From the NCBI RefSeq assembly GCF_000003605.2, contig NW_003154748.1:24186-51582 (forward strand): DNA of 27,397 nucleotides. Direction: 5' to 3'. A model generated the notes under the pieces. It saw nothing but the letters and a program-made list of their open reading frames with translations. It was not told the DNA's origin and did no database searches. The position numbers and the translations under genes are program-made. Origin of the DNA: Saccoglossus kowalevskii. Its lineage: Eukaryota > Hemichordata > Enteropneusta > Harrimaniidae. Each line of letters begins with the position of its first letter. The first letter of the stretch is position 1. Below are positions 1 through 11,200 of the stretch, one piece after another.

Positions 1-343
1 AAATTTTCTGGGTGTGTACTGGGTTACATTGTATATAGAGCAGCACAGTACAGCATTGCATCCAAAGCTTCATGCATGAGTTTGACTTACCGTGAACATG
101 ACTATCTTTTTTATATTTGAGGAAGTCCTTTCTATGTTTCTTGGTGAAATAATAGTTGCAAAGTGTTATTTACCGAGTTCTGTTTCATAAAGTATGGAGT
201 TCACAAGATTCCTTTGTATAAAATAGTGCTTAGAGTTTGGAGTTTCTGGAATGAAATAATTTTAGTAAAAGAAAATACAGCAACATTACAAAATGACATC
301 AAAAAATTCAAAAAAATGTATTAATTTATTTTCTCTATCACAG
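1..343. other. Non-coding stretch, probable intron upstream of the receptor exons
   Basis: I see no exon that I can support here. A short open stretch runs from the left edge to about 117 in frame 1, but it has no convincing donor and no resemblance I recognise. Because the first clear receptor exon opens after an acceptor at 342-343, this is most likely an intron, with earlier exons to the left of the window. Confidence 0.4.
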
Positions 344-1806
344 GATATATTGAGAGTAAGACAGTCAATATCAAGATTGAATGGTCCAATTGCTAGAATG
401 ACCTCATTATGTGTTGTAAACTTTGCTGAACTCACTGTCATTGGTATGTTCCAAATTAGTCAATGTTAAAACAAAAATAGAGACTTGTAGATTCGATTCA
501 CCTGTGCGTACAATATATCTGTATATCTGTCTATACCTTATATAATTGTCCTAATCATGTTTAGACAAAAGTACATCACATATCATTTCACTCATATGCA
601 CATGTATTCATTTTGAGATTGAATTACAGATTGCTGAATATCAGCCATTTAAGTGCAGAAATTGCATCAAAGTTTAGCATTTTAGAATAATATGTCAGCC
701 ATGAATGGATAAATTAAATAAGATTATTATACATATTACGATTACATTACATATATGATATAAATGTCTGTGCATTCATTTAGCAATCTAATACATTATG
801 ACTTGCTGGTGGTAAATTGTATTTTTATTTCAGGTCTGTGTTTACTTATTCTCAACAAATTTACTGAGACATTAGTATGGCTATATAGAGGATTTTTTGT
901 TCTGGTTTGGATTGTTTACTTATTATTTCCTTTAATACAGGTTAGTATTATTGTATGGGCATAATTTACTGGAGGATTGACCTATGACCTATGATCAGAG
1001 GGTGTATAGTTTATTACTTCTAGCTCATCATAAACAGACTAATGGCTATTTTTTCCCCAAAAACATGCAAACGGTTTCTCAGGCAATTGCCTGAGCCAAT
1101 TTGAATTTGGTATAAACATTACACATGATGAGTTTTGTGATTTGATTCAAACTGGTTGACTGGCTTATGTGTGAGGTATGCAATTTTGTGTGATGTGAAA
1201 ATGAACTTTGCTGAACAAGATGTGTCCAAATTATCAGAACCATTCATTATATATTTTATGAAATATAAAAAAATGTGTCATATCTTAATTTATTTGTTTA
1301 CAGGCAGCAAGACTGAATTCTCATTGTGAGCGATTTAAGCATGCTGCCCTCGAAGTCAGAGTATTTGGTTATCAAAATTGTACTGTGGAAGACCTGGATT
1401 CATTTCTTTTATTCTTGTCATCAACTAAATTCTCAGTAAGTTTTATCAAATTCAGGCCATAGGATAATTATTTACTACTATACTGACTATCATTGTAGAA
1501 ACCACAATAACTTCAGATGATATATTAAGACCATTGCTTCCTTCTGCAATTGCAAGAAATTGCTTCCACAAGTAGTTGGTACTTTTCTTTCAGATGTCTG
1601 GTGTTTAACTTATAAAAGATTACTTTGAAAAAATACCAACAAGGACTTGTCATTTTCAATTATTTGTTATTCTTCTTTTTCAGGCCAAGTTATTCCATAT
1701 TCCTGTGAAGCCATCCTATTTACTTGGTATTACTGTCTTATCCACATTTACAATGCTTATATTGTTACAAACTGGTGTTATAGGGGAATCACATTTATTT
1801 TTTTGA
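344..1806 (+). CDS. Gustatory-receptor-like 7TM protein, 3' end (partial, 4 exons)
   Basis: Exons: 344-443, 834-940, 1304-1435 and 1684-1806, stop TGA 1804-1806. Intron phases are 1, 0, 0, and every junction has a CAG acceptor and a good donor (gtatgt, gttagt, gtaagt). The joined frame stays open for 153 codons. It begins DILRVRQSISRLNGP, then has hydrophobic segments around CVVNFAELTVIGLCLLIL and GFFVLVWIVYLLFPLIQ. A charged stretch (NSHCERFKHAALEVR) follows, and the last exon ends AKLFHIP...TFTMLILLQTG. This order (helix, helix, polar loop, final helix ending in a T...Q motif) matches the C-terminus of insect gustatory receptors and the GR-like family of other animals, which also has several introns near the C-terminus. 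The T-to-Q spacing is one residue off the insect TYhhhhhQF pattern. An AATAAA lies at 1885-1890. The N-terminal transmembrane segments are outside the window. Membrane location is inferred; ligand unknown. Another divergent 7TM family cannot be excluded. Confidence 0.65.
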
Positions 1807-1884
1807 AATATTGTTTTTAACATTATTTAGTTTTCTAGTAATTTATTTTAAATGTATGCCCTGAGTTGTTCACTCAAGTGTAAT

Positions 1885-1890
1885 AATAAA
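1885..1890 (+). terminator. Poly(A) signal AATAAA of the receptor-like gene
   Basis: A canonical AATAAA lies about 80 bases after the stop codon at 1804-1806, on the same strand. This supports 1804-1806 as a true gene end. Confidence 0.5.
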
Positions 1891-2585
1891 GGGAATTTAG
1901 TTAACAACATAATTATGATATGACAGTACGTTTAGACTACATCACAGAACCAAACCTAAAATTGTGTCCTCATGGTATGCCTTATGTACAACAGCTGGTC
2001 AGGACATTTCTATGAAGTACTACAGTTGCTGACAGTCTATTGCCACCACGACTAATTAGTTAATTAGTTCACGACTAATGCTGCTCATTGATCATCGCTC
2101 ACTTATTTTCTGTTGTGACAACATTGTTTTATTAACTTGGGACATGTATGTGTACAAGAATTTAGTTGTCTTAAAATCAGCTTAGAACATTTCGTCTAAA
2201 ATGGAAACTAACATCATTTCTAATTATTTACCATAAAAGACTAAATTTGAGAGAAAACATCTAGGTGTTTTTTTGAAATGATTGAAATAAATTTAGGACA
2301 TTTAAAAAAAATACTATCAAATTCCTGATCACCGATGTATACATTTAATAGCAATTATTTGTTGTCACTGCACATGAACACAAAGCATAAACACATGTGA
2401 CCTTCTTTTAGGCATATTCAAATCATACTTGCGATGGCACTATAATTTACTGATAGTAAGAGGAGTGTCCAAGTCTTGTATATGTGATGTTTGGTGTGTG
2501 AATATAATAATTAACACATTATAATTGAAAACTCATTAATTACTTGTACCATTACTCCAACTGAGAAGAATATAGATAATTAATT
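1891..2585. other. Intergenic, nothing recognised
   Basis: AT-rich sequence between the receptor-like gene and the Helentron-like element. A small local repetition of ACTAATTAGTT-type words occurs near 2049-2080. I see no exon, RNA gene or mobile element that I can support. Confidence 0.4.
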
Positions 2586-3436
2586 TTTAGCTCCGCTGTC
2601 GACTTTGTCGAGCAGAGCTTATCATATGAGTGATTGTCCGTCGTCGTCCGTGTCAATGTTTTACTTTTTCGACTTCTTCTTGAAAACTACTAGCCTGAAT
2701 GCTTTGATACTTGGTGTATATGTACCTTGAGTAGACCTCTCTTAGGTTTGTTCATTTCATGTTGATATCTTTAATTCTCTAATTTTGGTCAATATTTTTG
2801 TCATTTTTGGTAAAAAGTGATATTTTTGACTTCTTGTTAAAAACTGCAAGTCCAATTGCTTTGATATTACATATATAGGTACTATATGTGGACCTCTCTC
2901 AGATTTGTTGATTTTGTAATGATATCTTTAATTCTCTAATTTTGGTGAATATTTTTGTCATTTTTAGTAAAAAGTGATATTTTCCACTTCTTGTTAAAAA
3001 CCGCAAGTCCAATTGCTTTGATATTACATATATAGGTACTACATGTGGACCTCTTTCAGATTTGTTAATTTTGTGGCGATATCTTTAATTCTCTAATTTT
3101 GGTGATAATTTTTGTCATTTTTGGTAAAAAGTGATATTTTCGACTTCTTGTTAAAAACCGCAAGTCCAATTGCTTTGATATTACATATATAGGTACTACA
3201 TGTGGACCTATTTCAGATTTGTTAATTTTGTAGTGATATTTTCAATTATTTAATTTTGATGATTATTTTTGTCATTGTTGGTGAAAAGTGATATTTTTGA
3301 CTCCTTGTTGAAAACAGCAAGTCCCATTGCTTTGATACTATACATATTGTTCATTTTCTAATGATATCTTCTGTTCTTTAATTGAAATGTGCATTGCTAA
3401 CAGCGGAGCTATCTCAGCCGACAGGCTGCTTGTTTG
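2586..3436 (+). mobile_element. Helentron/pearl-like non-autonomous element with 157-bp core repeats
   Basis: The word TTGATA inside a conserved block recurs at 2704, 2861, 3018, 3175 and 3332, exactly 157 bases apart each time, so the core is a tandem array of a 157-bp unit. The array is bounded by a perfect 12-bp inverted pair, TAGCTCCGCTGT at 2588-2599 and ACAGCGGAGCTA at 3400-3411. The left end can fold (AGCTC..GTCGAC ttt GTCGA..GAGCT). Just past the right inverted repeat is a CAGCC-gaca-GGCTG hairpin at 3415-3428. Subterminal inverted repeats, a 3' hairpin and tandem core repeats of about nucleosome length are the hallmarks of Helentron-associated elements (HINE/DINE-1, and the pearl elements of oysters). 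No protein is encoded, so movement would need an enzyme supplied elsewhere. Exact outer ends are uncertain. Confidence 0.65.
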
Positions 3437-4523
3437 AAATTAATTTCAGCTTTAACTACCGCTGTAAGTAAAATAATTTTGTTATATGAAACAACAATTT
3501 TCATCGATTTTCGAAATGATTTGTCGTAACATTTAAAAGTATTATTGGCAGACAATGAGCTTATACAAAACTTGTATACAAAATGGTTTACTACAGCGGT
3601 CAGAACCTAGTTATTCTGTAAAGATTAAACCGAGGCAATGACCAAATGCATGATGGCGACAAAGACGAGAAAGTCGCAAGATTAATGTACACTGGAAACT
3701 AATGAAGACGGATTGTACGAATAGCCAGTTCTATATAATACTATATGTGGAGGAGCACGTCGAGCCATTATTAGTGTACTAATTATTTGAAATCTCCTGA
3801 CACTGATTCTCGGATGAAGTCATTTATACTTTGGCGTGTTTGCCGTGGACCAAAGAGGTTATGGCTTTGTTATCATAATTAAAGACTAAGACTAAAGACT
3901 AAAAAAACACCTGGATTAGGGGATAACACTTTTGGCCATATATGCCATCACGCAGGTTAAATAAACCAGGAATCTACTGTGGTAAATGGTTACGTACTAT
4001 GTCATGTCAGTGGATGGAAAGGTTGTTTGTTGTCAGTTGGATATACTTCAGTAAGCTCATACAGTGCCGGATCAATTTGTTTTTGTATAATATAAAAAAA
4101 CTTAGTCTGGTGATTTTAAAGTTTGGACCCCCCCCCCCATAAAAAAAATCCTGTATCCGCCCCTGTCATATAGTTTCAATAAATGGTTAACAAAAACCTC
4201 CCCGGAACTTATTGATTGGTGCACATCTAAAAGTAGTACCGCGAACATAATTTATTTGTCACAAAATGATTCTTTAACACAATACCTCCCAGATCAGTGA
4301 TACAACGCTTTGCCTGTTGATCAAGCAATAACAACATATTAAATGTAATATTTGTCTGCACTGAGGGCTAGATCACTTATGAATGACAAATTTGGAAACA
4401 AATCAGTCCTTATAGAGTAGTTGGTATTCGAAGTGGAAAACTGGATCTTTTGGCAAGTAGGGTTGTGGTTCAATCGGATGCAATGGAAACTATGGTTACC
4501 AATGTTGAATGTGAATGTCTAAT
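3437..4523. other. Intergenic, probable decayed repeats
   Basis: No gene is supported. Features seen are short AGACTAA repetitions at 3883-3901, a poly-C tract near 4127-4138, and following text (AATCCTGTATCCGCCCCTG) of a kind I recall from repeats in molluscan DNA. The short open frame at 3942-4142 ends in poly-C and looks like chance. Confidence 0.35.
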
Positions 4524-4674
4524 ATTATAGGTAGCGACATTTGTGGATTTTATATGGTGAAAAACTGAAATTGTTCAAAGCAGATTTTGGCGATTCATAC
4601 TAAAGTTACATAAACACTGCATCCAATTTGACTACCAGAGGAGAACCTTGAAGAGTTACAATCTGCAGTTATAG
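4524..4674 (+). pseudogene. Decayed LINE reverse-transcriptase C-terminal fragment
   Basis: From 4524 one frame reads IIGSDICGFYMVKN and stops. A second frame about 4567-4674 reads EIVQSRFWRFILKLHK, then CIQFDYQRRTLKSYNLQL and a stop. In many animal LINEs the segment after the reverse-transcriptase palm reads like 'YGSE.WGF...iE.v..rFck.iL...k', and both pieces fit that pattern, with a frameshift and a stop between them. I judge it a relic, not an active gene. The match is from memory of the family pattern and would need a protein search. Confidence 0.45.
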
Positions 4675-5218
4675 ATCATTCAAAGTTATTAAGTACTTGT
4701 TTCGTCTATTATTATCTTTGTCGTTTGCCTCACAAATCCCATTTGTTCCTATATGCAGAAGCCGAAAACAATTGTGGGCTTTGGAAGTAAAAATGTTATC
4801 TTCAGGAATGAGCGATGCTTCGCATATCCAAAGAGTGGATGCCAATTAGTTTGTTTACCTGTTTACCTATTTACATATGCTGTTCAGATATCAGCGAATA
4901 GCATGCTAACTTGGCTATATGTGAAAAGCTAGTTCTGTATTTGAAATGCAAATTTGCGTTGTTGCTTTCGAATTAGAAAAATAATATAGATCAACTGTCA
5001 CAACAGTATCAGTATTTTCTGCATTTTAACCTGTGTTATGAATGCAATTTATATATAATTTGTTCACTGTATTGACATAAGATGTGATTGTATACCTAAG
5101 TGACATGTTTTACACAAACAAATTTGTATTTAATCCCGCCTGGCATGTAATATATCAGTAGATACCAAGAAAAAGACAATTATGAATTCAACTAATAATA
5201 TGCATCACATCAAATAGT
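4675..5218. other. Intergenic, 3' side of gene A, nothing recognised
   Basis: AT-rich spacer. No exon-like stretch with splice sites was found on either strand. It may include more of the decayed LINE on its left and the end of the gene A transcript on its right. Confidence 0.35.
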
Positions 5219-5224
5219 TTTATT
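5219..5224 (-). terminator. Poly(A) signal AATAAA for gene A
   Basis: TTTATT on the plus strand, hence AATAAA on the minus strand, 62 bases past the stop codon proposed for gene A (5286-5288). The spacing suits a short 3' untranslated region. Confidence 0.45.
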
Positions 5225-5285
5225 TGCCTAATAACATGTATCCTTTCCATGGTTCTCTGGAAATTGACTGATGACAAACACTGTA

Positions 5286-8200
5286 TTAATAGAACACAGA
5301 TATAGTCATGGCGTCTGCAAATGTAGTATCTGAAAAATACAATGGGAACAAATAAAACCGTTATCTGTATCTGCACATTCACCATTTCAAGTAACACAAA
5401 AATCCACATTTTCTTAGTGATGTTTTACCTGTCATGCTGTTCCAATTCGAAGCCGTGTCTCTTGTACTATACAGAATAGTTGGTCTATTGACTGTCCGGT
5501 TTTCCCAATCACAAATATCTAATACATTTTCTATTATCACAAACCAGCCTGAATCATGTTGACAGTTTGTTGTGTTCTGGAAAGCTGAAAATCCATGGTC
5601 ACGTCTAGCAATAGAACACGCAATGTCAATGTTCCATTTATGTTCACCTTGAACAATGTCTTATTCACATGGCAACTCTAATTCACATGACAGTTCTAAT
5701 TATTCTCCATATATTTAAAATAGCACACTTCTATGCATGATGGAAATGGGGATCAAAACTATACCATATGGGGATGTGAATAACCAACCCATTCAATATA
5801 TATGATTAAAAGCTGTAATATTAATGGTGTGAATGTTAAGGGGGTTGGTCATTATTCAAATTAAAGAAAGGTTAAAAAAAAGAGGAAATTCTAGGGATAT
5901 ATATGGAAATATTACAGAGATTATACATATTGCGATATTAGTTTTAACATACATTTAATATTGCAGCAAAATTACATTAACTACTCTATACATCATCACC
6001 TGCACCGTAATAACCACGTTTTAATGCACCGTAACAATAACCACGTTTTAATGTACCGTAACAATAACCACGTTTTAATGCACCGTAACAATAACCACGT
6101 TTTAATGCACCGTAACAATAACCACGTTTTAATGCACCGTAACAATAACCACGTTTTAATGTACCGTAACAATAACCACGTTTTAATGCACCGTAACAAT
6201 AACCACGTTTTAATGCACCATAACAATAACCACGTTTTAATGCACCGTAACAATAAACACGTTTTAATGCACCGTAACAATAACCACGTTTTAATGCGAA
6301 CAAAAATACTTTTCCAATACTTCTTCACTAATTACTAAATGACAACGTTTTAAAGCATTGATACTGTCAATCACGAATGAATTTTACTTGACTCTGTAGA
6401 AGTGATTTATGTTATTGCTACCTGAGACCACGTACCACACCATAGCACAATGCATGATAGGATCTGCAACACCTTTACTTTGATTTGAAATCTATCGTGA
6501 TTGTCAGCTGTCCATATGTGTCAATGCAGGCAGGGTGAGATACGTAAATGAAGAAGAGTTTGATTTCTATTTAAATTTCACTTGCATTGTGATTTTGAAT
6601 TTGATTGAATTTTGATTTTCATTTGCATTTTTTAGTTCTGAATCGCATTGACCTTGAATTGTTATTTGACAATTTTACAATTCGTTTACCTCTGGTTGCG
6701 GGTGTGATACTTGAACAATAATGAACGAACGAACAGCCAACCCATAATAGACACGCATAAGCTGGTATTGATAATACATAGCAAGTCAATAGCTAGCAGT
6801 CGGTGAATTTTATGACTTCGCGAATACTTTGTCACCAACTGACCGTTGATGAATATAACAAGATGCCATGCTATATTCCAATATTCCAACTTTCTGAACA
6901 ATGGCTGCAGTTAAGGGGCGGTGGTCGTTGCGTTGCGCATGTGCAACATTTGTGTTGATAAATGTTGATTTCCCGCAATCCAATACGCTCTTCTAATGGA
7001 AATCACAAGTATGACGTTTGACCTGGGCGCGACTTGTACTAATTACCACCAGTGACTCATTCGATACCTTCTAACCAGCTAAAATAACTAGTTAAAGTTT
7101 GGTAACGTCTCAGTTTGTATACAAAATCTGTGTTACCAATCTTTGTTTATATGAGACCCTTATATCTCGCGCATGCGTGGCGCGCCGACTATCGCCCTTT
7201 AAGATGCGCTGCATTTACTGCTAGTAGCCACCGAGACAAAAGTGTGATCACTCCATTATTTTGACGTTGAAATACATTTATACGGTTATGGTAGACCCAT
7301 GGACTCGCGAAATATTACGAAGACATCCAGGTTAGAGTATGTTGTACGCTGTTTTCACCACTACTCTATGTCTATCCAGTCCATTGGCGGATCTGGCATA
7401 CGCCTACTCGCCGACCTACCTACGCCTACTCGCCGACCTACCTACGCCTACTCGCCGACCTAAACTTGGTAAGTATTCTCCAGACTTTCAGTGGCGTGAC
7501 AAATATTTCAATCCTAGTTGTTATTTAGTTGCCAACACCCGAATTGCCAATGCTGCTAAGGAGGAGGGGATGATGTAGCCAGTACGACGAGTCTGACACC
7601 CATCACTTATTAGTCGTCCGTTCACTGAAAAGTTAAACGGCGATAATCGTCGCGCCGTGTGCTGTTCGATATGGAACTCATATCGACGTACACAGCGCAT
7701 GTAAAATACATGAAATTCGAACACTCGCTACGCGACGACCACCGCCCTTTGAACGCCGTAAAATTAAAATTATTGTCGTATGAATGTATCGAATCTAGTT
7801 TGTGATCTGTGATTGAAATTACATTATTGAAATAAATAACGTAACTTTATTACACAACTTAACGTTCTTGGGAACAGTAAGGTAACTATAGCAATCAAAT
7901 GTAAAAACATAAACTCAAAAAGTGAAATGAAGGAATACAGATAAGTAGTAAAATCTGTCAGTTCATTCTGACATTTTCTCTCAATGTTTTGTTAAAGGTA
8001 ATGACATTGGTAATCCTGCTTTAAAATGTCTGACACATAATTTAAGTCTCACAAGTGCACTTTAGTATATGGGTTGGCGGTTTGTCTATTATTGCTGAAG
8101 TATTACGTCCGCATGAAAACACGAATATAAATGAAAGTAAGTGCCAACAACTCAAAATTCAAACTCGCTTACCCGTGACGATCTCCGACATTCATAACAA

Positions 8201-11200
8201 CTGATGAGTTTTGTTGCAAATCAAGCCATGTAGAAGTAATTATTCGTTCAGAAGTATACCAACTATTCTTGCTGCTACCATTAGCATCAAATACAATAGA
8301 GGAAACTTGATCGTTATTTTTGAACAAGGAGAGTTTCACCTATTAATGCAACATGTAATACGAATGCTAATACACATTTTTAAATATCGTAACATTTTAT
8401 TTTTCCACAATCTACCACTCTCACATATTGTTATCTGTCGGACGATTTTTTGTATTATCGTTTCTTTCAACTTGTACTTGGTGAAATAGAATAACATCCC
8501 ACCCCTACACATATATACACGTTGCAGATTACCATATACTTCCTAACCGTTCCAATGAATTACGTTTGCTGATTGTTTCCGATGACATACTGGTGAGTTC
8601 GATTAATTTGTTTATTTGAATACTACTTACATATTGAATATTCAGCGAATCCCACTCCTGTACGCGGACGCTCTTATAATTTCCTGTCCCATTTATAGAT
8701 TTATCAGATGTACTACCCGTGGAGTCCGTACTTAACCATAGTTTATGTAGATTCACACCACTCTCAGAAACACCCCTAAATAGAATGTCCCATTCTATAT
8801 ATATATCGCGAAAAAAAGTAAGAATTTACATTTTTGTTGAGATATGAATTCGGTGACACAAACAATAAATCATCATATCAGAATGAATGTAACATATATT
8901 TGCAACATTTGTGGAAAAAAAACTAGTTATTGTATATTAATAAATGAATACACTTTTACAATGAGTCGCCCCTTGTCGGCACCATGGCGTAAAAAATGTC
9001 GTTCAAATGGAGAAATCTGTATGTCTGTTTAGTTGTTCTCATTTCTCTTTATCATGCTGTAAATAGCGTCAACTATATCCATTTACGTTGCTAGAGGGCG
9101 TTAGTTGGTAATGAATGGTAGAGCATGTACCTGTTATGTCTGCGTATACCTGTACTTCACATAGAGACATTACTGTCTCAGTTTCACTAAATTTCTGAAC
9201 ACCAACATAACGTCCGAGCATTCGTTGACAGTCGAATAAGTATGTGATATTAAATACGTCAATGGTTTCGCCACACTGTCTATTTTCTTTAATTGTGGTT
9301 GACAATCCAATATGTAATTCACTATCTAGTATACGATTATCTGCAATGATAAAATGGGAAGTGTTAAACACGCACTATATATATATGACTGTATTATGAC
9401 AAACTATTTACCACATATTTTCCTAGGAAATATGACTTGCAGAAACAAAAACTGATATTATAAGTATTAGTCGTCTTAAGTTCCATGCAAGATAATTTCA
9501 CATTTTAAATGTCCGATGCTCGTCCATATCATAAATGAACAACCAACTGAACATATGAATACTTACTTATCTTATTGGCACTGTGCATTCTATTTGTAAT
9601 GTTTACCCATTTAATAATATAAACATCTTGTAAGTCTACCATCCACCATGGATTAACAGTTTTATTCGTATGAGTGCATGATGTATTTGGGTAATTAAAC
9701 CATTGATAGGTATTTCCGTCAATTGCATTCTTGGCATATCCATTCCATCTCCAAGCTGTATTAATCTGATGAGCTGTTTTACCTTCGGCAACTTCATTGT
9801 ATTCTATCACTGTAAATGTTGGAAATTATTATTAAGTTTATTGCGAAACATAACGGTGGGGTTAAATGCAATGGTCTATTTCATCAACAATAAGATATGA
9901 ACTCGTAGTTCACTACAGGTAAAGCTACCTATCAGGCATGACTTGATTCCTAGCTATGGTGTGTTTGCTACTAACACTCGTACAATAACGCAAGGTAAGT
10001 TACGATGACATGCCATAACCTAACACTAGTGTTTTATGAAAGACCATGTACCTACGGGAGATACATATCATCTGTCGCAACATAAATCATATTATTATAC
10101 ATCCGTCATCGTAAAGCCATAAGTTACAGCGTGCCGTAATTTTGCGGTATTTCACGGGGTATTTTAATCCTACCATTTTAGGAAATGCGAATTCCAAATA
10201 TGGAATGATTACGCGCGTAAGCGTCCTCTAATAAAAACAAACATGACTGCCACCAGAGTTTGACCGGACTCAACAAAATGAAGTTTGCTGATTCTGTTCT
10301 AAACTTTTTTGAATTTCGGCATTCCCATGGTGTATCCTTGGTAGGAAAAGATGTATAATAATAAGGTTATTACGAGAATGCATCAAAGTATGCACTCAGA
10401 CAGTACGCCGCGCATAATCAGCTGTACTGTCTTCGTGCATAATTTGAGGTATTATATTATTGCCATTCTGTCTATGAGTTACTCACTGTTATTTGACTTA
10501 CCTATATCGCAATTCAAACCACGGGTACCCTCGGGACAGTTACATATGTATAATAGGTAATCATTGGGAACAGAACACGACTCTATATGGGCATCAGAAC
10601 AGTGTCCTCCATTCAAACATGGTCCACTTGAACAACCTCTTTGATACAAATTAGCCTGTAGAGTATAACACAACGGAACAATCCCTTTAACATTGACAAG
10701 ATAATAAAATAAAAACCTAAACTTAAAGGAACAATCTCTTGGTAGTGGCTAGTTAAAAGCAATTGATAGGAACTCAACATAAAAGAAGAACCAACTTGAT
10801 AGTAGTTAATTGATAGACGTTGATAGAAACTAACTTATGGAAACAATATACTTGATAGTGGTTATTAGAAATTCATAGAAATTATTACCAGTTAAAATGT
10901 TTCTGCAGGAATATGAGCTACATTGATAATGCTGTATTGTCTCCTAATTGTTTTTGAAAAAGCCATTTCTGGTAATACATTTTACCTGTCAAAATTCTGA
11001 AAGTTAGGCGTATCATGGTCCCTAATATTCGCGGTGAGGTATCAGGTGTGTATGTAATAAGGTGTCTTAGTCCACGCCAAAAATAAAAAAAAAACATGAT
11101 CAAAACAATAAGTTACAAACTGACTTGCGCCCTAACAATGCAGAGAAATAATTCTCAAACAAAAACCATACAAAAAAATATAAAAGCATCATTCTTGAAC

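Noticed and set aside
2050-2080. Inverted/direct ACTAATTAGTT words as a possible regulatory palindrome
   Set aside because: Short AT-rich words are expected by chance in this composition, and nothing nearby supports a function.
5379-5428. Gene A coding read-through to the stop at 5379-5381
   Set aside because: A good donor (ACAG|GTAAAA) precedes it, and the spliced last exon matches gene B's in length and sequence, whereas the read-through tails do not match.
5961-6338. Three overlapping ORFs of 105-125 codons on both strands
   Set aside because: They are produced by the 27-bp tandem repeat, are open on both strands at once, and have no splice or family support.
7339-7578. 79-codon ORF with a Ser/Pro/Leu-rich start
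   Set aside because: It spans the 22-bp tandem repeat between two MITEs and has no homology that I recognise.
8211-8489. 92-codon plus-strand ORF, and similar plus-strand ORFs at 9703 and 10351
   Set aside because: They lie antisense to gene A exons 7, 4 and 3 and are shadows of those exons.
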